From assembly GCA_021741085.1 (NCBI GenBank), contig JAIOYM010000067.1:1-5832 (forward strand): DNA of 5,832 bases. Reading direction: 5' to 3'. The notes beneath the pieces were generated by a model. The model was given only the letters and a program-made list of their open reading frames with translations, was not told where the DNA came from and searched no databases. The number at the start of each line of letters is the position of its first letter. Within the stretch, counting starts at the first letter, position 1. Below, piece by piece: positions 1 through 5,112 of the stretch. This DNA comes from Rickettsiaceae bacterium (GTDB lineage: Bacteria > Pseudomonadota > Alphaproteobacteria > Rickettsiales > Rickettsiaceae). The translations under genes were made by a program, and so were the position numbers.

Positions 1-36
1 TATATTAAACAAGCTTTAGAAAGTTCTATATAAGTT

Positions 37-276
37 TTAAGACTTCTTAATTGTGCTGGCCCAAAATTTATCTAAAAAATAATACCAAACACCGTTAATC
101 AAAGGCTCAATTATTGCATCTATAGCAGCAAGTTCTAAAGTAGAACCAGTAATTATTATATTACAAGTAGCAGCAATTATAATGTGACCTATCGTGTAAA
201 TAACTGCTCGACCAATGCTGGACCCAACCAATTGGTTTTTGATAGCGTTAAAAAATCCTTTTTCAATTTCTGACAT
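37..276 (-). CDS. DUF2061 family small membrane protein
   Basis: This 79-residue protein fits the DUF2061 family, small predicted inner-membrane proteins of unknown biochemical role. After a short polar N-terminus there is a hydrophobic segment at about residues 24-43 beginning GRAVIYTIGH, then the ITG turn at 42-44. A second hydrophobic segment follows, ending in the family-like C-terminal signature IEPLINGVWYYFLDKFW (56-72), comparable to the IE...K..LYY.HE..W pattern of DUF2061. The length suits the family, which usually has about 60-80 residues per copy. The ATG at 276 is the natural start, because residues before the first helix are polar and basic. No good Shine-Dalgarno lies at normal spacing; the nearest AGGT is about 18 bases upstream. 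The gene is divergent from the MAPEG gene at 369 across 92 bases. The family call is from motif memory, and function is unknown. Confidence 0.75.
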   Translation of the reverse strand: MSEIEKGFFNAIKNQLVGSSIGRAVIYTIGHIIIAATCNIIITGSTLELAAIDAIIEPLINGVWYYFLDKFWASTIKKS

Positions 277-283
277 AGCAAAT

Positions 284-311
284 AATATAGACCTATAACC
301 TCAAAATTCAA
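284..311 (-). promoter_or_regulatory. Possible sigma-70 promoter for the DUF2061 gene
   Basis: On the minus strand a TTGAAT box (complement of 306-311) is followed after 16 bases by TATATT (complement of 284-289). Transcription would start within a few bases of the ATG at 276, giving a nearly leaderless mRNA, which would fit the missing Shine-Dalgarno. In sequence this AT-rich such matches arise by chance, so this is only a candidate. Confidence 0.25.
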
Positions 312-368
312 GTTGAGCTAAAGATATTTACTTTAAGAAATGAATAAAAATGGTAATTAGTTAAAGAG

Positions 369-764
369 ATGAATATTTCAATTTTATTTACAATTATTTT
401 TATAATTTTTTATTTAATCCTTACTATCATCACTATTAAGGCAAGAAAATCAACCAAAGTAGCCTACGGCGATGAAGGTAATAAAGAATTAATCAAAGCC
501 GTAAGAGCGCACGGAAACTTTTTTGAATTTACGGTTTTTTTTATTATTTCTTCTTTTTTATTAGAGATTTTAGATGCTAATCAAATTTACGTTTTATTTA
601 TAAATATTGTATTTTTAATTGGAAGAATTTCTCATGCCTACAGCATGTTAAAAGAAAAAATAATATTTAGAATGATTGGGATGATGGCAACTTTAGCTAG
701 CTACGCTATTAACTGTATTTATTTACTGTATTTGTACGTTCAGTATTTTAACCAATTAGACTAA
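369..764 (+). CDS. MAPEG family membrane protein (YecN-like)
   Basis: This 131-residue protein carries the hallmarks of MAPEG, the membrane-associated eicosanoid and glutathione metabolism family. These are four-helix inner-membrane proteins, some with glutathione transferase or peroxidase activity; bacterial members are mostly uncharacterised. Helix 1 spans about 3-22. The conserved loop RAHGNFFEF lies at 46-54 and leads into helix 2 (about 53-69). Helix 3 (about 72-88) ends in GRISHA (85-90), the bacterial GR..HA signature. Helix 4 covers about 103-126. The length matches bacterial MAPEG proteins (about 125-140). The start at 369 places helix 1 correctly; a purine run AAAGAG abuts the ATG but is too close for a normal Shine-Dalgarno. 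Its stop lies two bases from the stop of the convergent DUF6356 gene. Family membership is well supported; the substrate cannot be told from sequence. Confidence 0.9.
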   Translation: MNISILFTIIFIIFYLILTIITIKARKSTKVAYGDEGNKELIKAVRAHGNFFEFTVFFIISSFLLEILDANQIYVLFINIVFLIGRISHAYSMLKEKIIFRMIGMMATLASYAINCIYLLYLYVQYFNQLD

Positions 765-766
765 TT

Positions 767-982
767 TTATTCTTTAATATCGTTTTTTGGTTTTTGAAAT
801 AAATCATTCATTCGCTTAATTCTTCTACTTGTTGTGTATTCAAACCAAGCAGGATTGATGGCGTGAACAAATGCTGTCACGAATGACCATAGACATTTAA
901 GACCAATTTTCATGGCAAAAAACATATGTTCGAAATAGCTCTTATTAGCAATTTCTAAGTGTTTTTTTATTTTATTAAGCAT
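767..982 (-). CDS. DUF6356 family small protein
   Basis: This 71-residue protein resembles DUF6356, short proteins of unknown function common in Alphaproteobacteria. The two family-like blocks are YFEHMFFAMKIG (16-27) and FVHAINPAWFEYTTSRRI (38-55), matching the recalled patterns Y.EH..FA...G and HA..P..F..T.SR.. . A hydrophobic stretch at about 22-43 probably forms one membrane-associated helix, with a basic segment (SRRIKR, 52-57) on its C-terminal side. The ATG at 982 is the only sensible start for this length; no Shine-Dalgarno is visible upstream. A perfect TATAAT on the minus strand at 1021-1026 could supply the promoter. The gene converges on the MAPEG gene with two bases between stops. 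The family assignment is from motif recognition; role and partners are unknown. Confidence 0.7.
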   Translation of the reverse strand: MLNKIKKHLEIANKSYFEHMFFAMKIGLKCLWSFVTAFVHAINPAWFEYTTSRRIKRMNDLFQKPKNDIKE

Positions 983-1028
983 CTATAATTAGAGTCTATT
1001 TATACATAATATAAATTTTAATTATAGA
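982..1028. repeat. Perfect 10-bp inverted repeat around face-to-face TATAAT boxes
   Basis: TCTATAATTA at 982-991 is the exact reverse complement of TAATTATAGA at 1019-1028, with 27 bases between. Each arm contains TATAAT reading inwards: plus strand 984-989, minus strand 1021-1026. The left arm begins inside the start codon of the DUF6356 gene. It could be a hairpin in that gene's leader, an operator, or chance in AT-rich DNA. Confidence 0.4.
1021..1026 (-). promoter_or_regulatory. Candidate -10 box for the DUF6356 gene
   Basis: The minus strand reads TATAAT here, a full consensus -10 hexamer. It would place a transcript start near 1014 and a leader of about 32 bases before the ATG at 982. 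No good -35 box lies 16-18 bases upstream, so support rests on the -10 hexamer and position alone. Confidence 0.3.
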
Positions 1029-1210
1029 GGGGGATAATTGAAAATCCTATGCCAGATCCAAATTTAACAAAGGTGTAATTATTTGAGTAATTATTAAAAA
1101 TCTAAATCCTAAGTAAAAAATACTCATTTATCAGCTTGTAAAAAAAAATTAATACACTTTTCACAATTAAGACACAAATAGTTCATCAATTTATTACATT
1201 TGCTCTCTAT
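1029..1210. other. Intergenic region with no convincing gene; short direct repeat
   Basis: This AT-rich stretch separates the divergent DUF6356 and 62-residue protein genes. It holds a G-run (GAGGGGGA, about 1027-1034) and GTAATTATT repeated at 1075-1083 and 1087-1095, a 12-bp period that could be a small regulator site. There is a weak promoter-like pair AAGACA (1169-1174) and TATTAC (1192-1197), 17 bases apart, just before the gene at 1211. Very short reading frames occur (for example 1050-1079 plus, 1124-1186 minus) without clear ribosome binding sites. I see no tRNA, known riboswitch or CRISPR structure. Confidence 0.5.
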
Positions 1211-1399
1211 ATGGAGGGCATGAAAACTAAAACACAAAAAATAAAACTGGTTAACGGAAACCAAAGTTTTCCAACTTTGTCTATATCTCAGCAAACAGCA
1301 GAAGATATAACAACGATCATAGGTGTGGTTGCTATTGTAGCAGCAGTATTAAGTCTGCCGATTGCAATATTTGTACTTACTTATGGAATTGGTAATTAA
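1211..1399 (+). CDS. Unrecognised 62-residue single-span membrane protein
   Basis: I do not recognise this protein. A polar, lysine-rich N-terminus (about 1-33, including KTKTQKIKLVNGNQSFPTLS) is followed by one strongly hydrophobic helix at about 34-58 (TIIGVVAIVAAVLSLPIAIF) and a short tail, YGIGN. The layout suggests a small bitopic inner-membrane protein with a positively charged N-terminal side. Two in-frame starts compete: ATG at 1211 with no visible Shine-Dalgarno, and ATG at 1220, preceded by GGAGGG at 1213-1218 but only two bases away, closer than usual. The shorter form would have 59 residues. A hairpin with a U-tract at 1430-1481 downstream supports a real plus-strand transcript ending here. 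It is not a high-light-inducible protein, since that motif is absent. The main doubt is that it rests on one short frame. Confidence 0.6.
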   Translation: MEGMKTKTQKIKLVNGNQSFPTLSISQQTAEDITTIIGVVAIVAAVLSLPIAIFVLTYGIGN

Positions 1400-1400
1400 T

Positions 1401-1454
1401 ATGACTCCGTATTCTAATGATGAGTTAGAGTTCTTAAATAAAAATAAGGCTTAA
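1401..1454 (+). CDS. Possible 17-residue micro-ORF downstream of the small membrane protein
   Basis: An ATG one base after the stop of the 62-residue gene opens a 17-codon frame, MTPYSNDELEFLNKNKA, ending in a TAA inside the left arm of the terminator hairpin. The tight spacing resembles translational coupling, and the peptide is hydrophilic with an acidic centre and a basic end. A weak GG-containing sequence lies about eight bases upstream. It could equally be a chance frame in the 3' untranslated region. Conservation in relatives would decide. Confidence 0.2.
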   Translation: MTPYSNDELEFLNKNKA

Positions 1455-1481
1455 TTTTTAAGCCTTAAAAGAACGCTTTTT
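1430..1481 (+). terminator. Bipartite hairpin with U-tract, likely intrinsic terminator
   Basis: The inner stem pairs TAAGGCTTAA (1445-1454) with TTAAGCCTTA (1458-1467), ten base pairs around a three-base TTT loop. An outer stem pairs GTTCTT (1430-1435) with AAGAAC (1469-1474) across an asymmetric A-rich internal loop. The structure is followed by GC and TTTTT (1477-1481), as expected for Rho-independent termination of the plus-strand transcript from the small gene at 1211. On the minus strand the inner stem is followed by TTTTTATTT, so it might act in both directions, though no minus-strand gene reads into it. Confidence 0.65.
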
Positions 1482-1514
1482 AGTCAGGCTCCTTCTTAAA
1501 TATTTAAAATCCGC

Positions 1515-1520
1515 TATACT
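1515..1520 (+). promoter_or_regulatory. Candidate -10 box for the CBS-DUF294 operon
   Basis: TATACT sits in the context CCGCTATACTGACG, a good -10 element, placed after the terminator and 15 bases before the ATG at 1536. Transcription would begin near 1527, leaving a leader of about ten bases and no room for a Shine-Dalgarno. The -35 region is poor (CTTCTT at 1492-1497 with a 17-base spacer). It would drive the nucleotidyltransferase, exonuclease and selO genes. Confidence 0.5.
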
Positions 1521-1535
1521 GACGTTCAACTCCCT

Positions 1536-3002
1536 ATGCCAACTCGGTCTAATAGCGTTGAACTGTTTATCAAAAAAATCTCTGACTACATGTCAGCAGA
1601 TTATATTTACGTGGACGTTAATGTTTCGATTTCAGAAACTATTAAAGATTTACAGCAACAAAAAAAATCAACTATTTTAATTAAAAAAGACAATAAACTT
1701 GTTGGTATTATTACCGAGCAAGACATTGTCCGAAAAGTAACCTTCATTTCAGATTCAAGCAAAAAAGTTTCAGATTTCATGACATCGCCCGTGATATTTG
1801 TTTACGAGGACGATCTTCTGTTTCATGCCGTTGGTAAAATGAGAAAAAATAATCTTCGCCATTTACCGGTAATCAATATGAACTCAGAAGTGGTTGGAGT
1901 TATTTATGCAGACAAAGCATTGGCTGCTGAACTTGGGGCGGTTACCCAAGAGATCGATAAAATGACCTTTGATGAATATGACGAACGAGGTTTAATTCAA
2001 ATTAAAAAACAACAAGTTCATCTTGCTGCAAGATTATTAGATGAAAAAACTTCATCTAATGACATTAGTTATTTATTAAGTTTTTTAAATAATGTTATCT
2101 ATAGACGCTCCATTAGAATCGCAGAAAAAAAAATAAATCAAAAGAATATCATTAAACAAATTCCAAATTTTAGTGTTTTAGTAATGGGGTCGGGGGGACG
2201 AATGGAAAGTTTTCTGCAGCCTGATCAAGATAATGGAATTATTTATGAAGCTAGCAAAACAGAAGATCCAAAAAAAGTAGACTTATATTTTGAGGAACTG
2301 GCAAAAGAATTTACAAAATCTCTAGATACCGCAGGGATTACATTTTGTAAGGGAAATTTAATGGCGACAAACCCTATGTGGAGAAAAAGCTTACCCGAAT
2401 GGAAAGAGCAGGTGCAAGATTGGATTACTAATTTTAATGAACAAAATTTAATTTATGTCGATATGCTTTATGATTTTAGATCAGTTTACGGGAAGCCCGA
2501 ACTTGCAGACGATCTTAGAAATTTTATTTTTGATAAATTAGTTAATAATAAAATTTTAAAATTTTTATTTAAAAATGAAGAAGGCAGACGTGCAGGACTT
2601 ACATTTTTTGGCGGCTTTAAACTTGAAAAGAACGATAAAGAAAATAAGGGATTATTAAACTTAAAGGGTGCTGGAACACTTCCGCTTGTTGAATCGGTTA
2701 GAATTTATTCAATAAAACATCGTATTAATAAAAACACAACGGCTGCAAGAATTGAGGAACTAACTAAGAAGAATGTATTTACAAATGATGAGGCTGATTT
2801 TTTCCAAAATGCACATAGATTTTTAACCTATATTTTGCTTAAAGATCAGGTGGCATCGGTTCAAGAAGGAAAGCCAGTTAAAAGTTTTATTGATCCAAAG
2901 AAACTTTTAGAGCGAGAAAAGGACCTGCTTAAGATGTATTTAAAGAAAATTAACGAACTCAAGATAAGAGCGAGAGGAGATATTAGTGAAGAATATTTTT
3001 AA
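1536..3002 (+). CDS. CBS-pair protein with DUF294 GlnD-like nucleotidyltransferase domain
   Basis: This 488-residue cytosolic protein is predicted to sense a ligand through a CBS pair and act as a nucleotidyltransferase of unknown target. CBS 1 spans about 15-68 (KLVGIITEQDIVRKV) and CBS 2 about 78-132 (RHLPVINMNSEVVGVI); such pairs commonly bind adenine nucleotides. The DUF294 nucleotidyltransferase domain follows, with GSGGRMES at 218-225 and DQDN at 230-233, the GlnD-like G-S...R.E...DQD site. CKGNLMATNPMW (271-282) is another conserved block. The C-terminal DUF294_C region covers about 310-480, including GTLPLVESVRIYSIKHRI (380-397). Many relatives also carry an N-terminal cyclic-nucleotide-binding domain; it is absent here, giving a shorter protein. 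The ATG at 1536 has no Shine-Dalgarno and would be nearly leaderless from the TATACT box. The gene overlaps the exonuclease by 17 bases. DUF294 genes next to DnaQ-like exonucleases are, as I recall, common in Proteobacteria, often near acetate-uptake genes, which are not seen here. Confidence 0.9.
   Translation: MPTRSNSVELFIKKISDYMSADYIYVDVNVSISETIKDLQQQKKSTILIKKDNKLVGIITEQDIVRKVTFISDSSKKVSDFMTSPVIFVYEDDLLFHAVGKMRKNNLRHLPVINMNSEVVGVIYADKALAAELGAVTQEIDKMTFDEYDERGLIQIKKQQVHLAARLLDEKTSSNDISYLLSFLNNVIYRRSIRIAEKKINQKNIIKQIPNFSVLVMGSGGRMESFLQPDQDNGIIYEASKTEDPKKVDLYFEELAKEFTKSLDTAGITFCKGNLMATNPMWRKSLPEWKEQVQDWITNFNEQNLIYVDMLYDFRSVYGKPELADDLRNFIFDKLVNNKILKFLFKNEEGRRAGLTFFGGFKLEKNDKENKGLLNLKGAGTLPLVESVRIYSIKHRINKNTTAARIEELTKKNVFTNDEADFFQNAHRFLTYILLKDQVASVQEGKPVKSFIDPKKLLEREKDLLKMYLKKINELKIRARGDISEEYF
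2975..2980 (+). promoter_or_regulatory. Strong Shine-Dalgarno deciding the GTG start at 2986
   Basis: AGGAGA lies five bases upstream of GTG at 2986, inside the end of the preceding coding sequence. It is the clearest ribosome binding site in the window and fixes the exonuclease start on a non-ATG codon. Confidence 0.75.
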
Positions 3003-3675
3003 TAATATCAAAGCCTATTTTGTTAATATTAATCGATATAAAGCAGCAACAACTCAAGAATCAACATTTGTTATTCTTGATACCGAAACTACAGGTTTAA
3101 ACGTCAATGAAGGACATCGAATTGTATCTATCGCAGCAACTAAAATAAAAAATCTTAAAATTACAAATGAAATTTTAGATGAGTTAGTTAATCCAGAGCG
3201 TCAAATATCTGAGCGTTCAATTGAAATTCATCACATCACACAAGAGCAAGTACAAAACAAACCAGTGTTCAAAGAATTAGATGATAAAATTTATAATTTT
3301 TTAGAAAACGCTGTACTCGTTGGACACAATCTTGAGTTTGATATTAAATTTATTATCAAAAGTGGGCCTTATACTACGATTGCTCATAGAGTTAAAAATA
3401 TTGTAACAATTGATACTATTTATCTTGCAGCAGGAATATATCCGCACTTTAAAAGTTATGAATTATCATTTTTATGTAAGACTTTAAAAATTCAAACTGA
3501 GGACCAAACTCGACATTCAGCTAGTGGAGACTCTGTTATTACTGCAAGATTATTTTTGCACTTATTAGAAGAGGCGAGTAAAAAAAATATAAATACTATT
3601 GGTGGCATTTTGAATCTGTGCCAACAAGGAAAACAGATTCAAATTTTAATGAAAGACTTCAACAAAATTCATTAA
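2986..3675 (+). CDS. DEDDh 3'-5' exonuclease, DNA polymerase III epsilon (DnaQ) family
   Basis: This 229-residue cytosolic protein is a DnaQ-fold 3'-5' exonuclease with all DEDDh metal and catalytic residues present. Motif I is LDTETTGL (D32, E34). Motif II is VGHNLEFDIKF (112-122, with D119). Motif III is RHSASGD (176-182, HxAxxD with H177 and D182). The typical block IHHIT lies at 81-85. About 25 polar residues precede the fold, and there is no C-terminal clamp-binding or polymerase extension, so it is probably not the replicative proofreading subunit. It more likely processes DNA or RNA ends. The start is GTG at 2986, supported by AGGAGA five bases upstream and by a 17-base overlap with the DUF294 gene. 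Its TAA overlaps the selO ATG by one base. Joint expression with DUF294 suggests a shared role, but the substrate is unknown. Confidence 0.9.
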   Translation: MKNIFNNIKAYFVNINRYKAATTQESTFVILDTETTGLNVNEGHRIVSIAATKIKNLKITNEILDELVNPERQISERSIEIHHITQEQVQNKPVFKELDDKIYNFLENAVLVGHNLEFDIKFIIKSGPYTTIAHRVKNIVTIDTIYLAAGIYPHFKSYELSFLCKTLKIQTEDQTRHSASGDSVITARLFLHLLEEASKKNINTIGGILNLCQQGKQIQILMKDFNKIH

Positions 3676-5111
3676 TGAAATCTGTAGGATTTAATTTTAA
3701 TAATAGTTATTTTACTTTAACTGAGATGATGATGGCAAAGGTTTTGCCAACTAAAGTTAAAGACCCAAAGCTTGTAATTTTAAATCATGAACTTGCAAAA
3801 CAACTAGGGCTTAATTTTTCATCTATTAATCCTCAACAGCTTGCAGAATTATTTACAGGAAATATTTTGCCAGAAGGAACAATTCCTATTGCTCAAGCTT
3901 ACGCAGGGCATCAGTTTGGTCATTTAGCTGTATTAGGAGATGGTCGAGCTATTGTTTTAGGTGAACACATAACGCCAACAAAACAAAGATACGATATTCA
4001 ATTTAAAGGTTCAGGAAGAACTCCTTATTCAAGAGGAGGCGATGGTAAAGCCGCACTCGGCCCAATGTTGCGTGAATATATTATTAGTGAGGCTATGTAT
4101 CATTTAAATATTAGAACGACGCGTAGTCTTGCCGTTGCAACGACGGGAGAAAATGTGATGCGAGAAACGGTGCTGCCTGGCGCTATTTTAACAAGAGTTG
4201 CAGAAAGTCATATTCGTGTTGGCACTTTTGAATATGTTGCAATCAAGAAAGATCTAGCAACTCTTAAAAAACTTTTACAGTATTCAGTGGAGCGTCATTA
4301 CCCTGAAATAAAAGATTTAGATAAACAAGCACCAGAGTTTTTAAGATTAGTTATGGAAAGACAAATAAATTTAATTACTGATTGGATGCGAGTTGGTTTT
4401 ATTCATGGTGTGATGAATACCGATAATATGGCGATTTCTGGCGAAAGTATTGATTTTGGACCGTGCGCATTTATGGATCATTATGACTCTAAAACTGTTT
4501 TCAGTTCCATCGATCAACACGGTCGATATGCATTTAGTAACCAACCCATAATTGCGCAATGGAATTTAGCGCGACTTGCAGATGCTATTCTGCCGCTTCT
4601 TGATGAAGATCAAAATAAAGCAATTGAAGTAGGAGAGGAAATTATTGAAAGCTTTAACGAGAAATATGAAAAAAAATTTCATGAAATGATGAAGAAAAAA
4701 TTAGGCCTTATCACCGATGAGCCTGAAGATGCGGTCTTAATTAAAGAGTTATTAGATATCATGGAGAAAAACAAATTAGATTACACAAATACTTTTATAG
4801 AATTGATGAATGAAAATATTACAAACGAAAATCTAAAAGACTTTTATAGTAAATGGACAATTAGAATTGATAAGCAAAATAGAGATAAACAAGAAGTGCT
4901 AACTTTAATGAGAAAAAATAATCCTGTGGTGATACCAAGAAACCATAAAGTGGAACAATCTTTAAAAGAAGCACATAACGGCAATTTAGTATCTTTAAAC
5001 AATCTCCTAAACGCTCTTAAAGATCCTTATACGGAACGTGGAGACCTGATGCTGTATCAGCAGCCAGCTCCAGATAATGAAAAAAAATATAAAACTTTTT
5101 GTGGAACTTAG
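3675..5111 (+). CDS. selO: SelO (YdiU) protein AMPylase, pseudokinase fold
   Basis: SelO transfers AMP from ATP to Ser, Thr or Tyr residues of proteins and is linked to redox stress responses in E. coli. This copy has 478 residues, the usual length. Signatures include AYAGHQFGHLAVLGDGRAI (75-93), the glycine-rich QFKGSGRTPYSRGGDG (109-124), the TTGENVMRET segment (156-165), and the active site HGVMNTDNM (244-252) and DFGP (260-263). D250/N251 and D260 correspond to the catalytic base and metal ligands of characterised SelO. It ends in TFCGT, with C476 at the antepenultimate position where human SelO has selenocysteine. I place the start at ATG 3675, which overlaps the exonuclease TAA by one base (translational coupling). 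The frame stays open upstream to a GTG at 3618, but that would add 19 unlike-family residues inside the exonuclease gene. Its stop is one base from the tesA stop. Confidence 0.95.
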   Translation: MKSVGFNFNNSYFTLTEMMMAKVLPTKVKDPKLVILNHELAKQLGLNFSSINPQQLAELFTGNILPEGTIPIAQAYAGHQFGHLAVLGDGRAIVLGEHITPTKQRYDIQFKGSGRTPYSRGGDGKAALGPMLREYIISEAMYHLNIRTTRSLAVATTGENVMRETVLPGAILTRVAESHIRVGTFEYVAIKKDLATLKKLLQYSVERHYPEIKDLDKQAPEFLRLVMERQINLITDWMRVGFIHGVMNTDNMAISGESIDFGPCAFMDHYDSKTVFSSIDQHGRYAFSNQPIIAQWNLARLADAILPLLDEDQNKAIEVGEEIIESFNEKYEKKFHEMMKKKLGLITDEPEDAVLIKELLDIMEKNKLDYTNTFIELMNENITNENLKDFYSKWTIRIDKQNRDKQEVLTLMRKNNPVVIPRNHKVEQSLKEAHNGNLVSLNNLLNALKDPYTERGDLMLYQQPAPDNEKKYKTFCGT

Positions 5112-5112
5112 G

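Noticed and set aside
1..36. Possible terminator or small palindromes (AAGCTT, AGAA..TTCT) downstream of the DUF2061 gene
   Set aside because: Stems are four to six bases with no U-tract, as expected by chance in AT-rich DNA.
313..341. TTGAGC as a -35 box for the MAPEG gene
   Set aside because: No reasonable -10 hexamer occurs 16-18 bases downstream (AGAAAT at the 17-base position).
1038..1079. Very short frames at 1038 (TTG) and 1050 (ATG, nine codons) near the G-rich run GAGGGGGA
   Set aside because: They are ten codons or fewer, with no recognisable peptide and poor spacing to the G-run for the ATG.
3618..3674. Upstream extension of selO from GTG 3618
   Set aside because: It would overlap the exonuclease gene by 58 bases and add residues unlike SelO family N-termini; the ATG at 3675 gives the usual start and a stop-start overlap.
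4371..4559. 62-codon minus-strand open frame inside selO
   Set aside because: It lies wholly within the strongly supported selO coding sequence on the other strand and shows no domain or ribosome binding site; it is a shadow frame.
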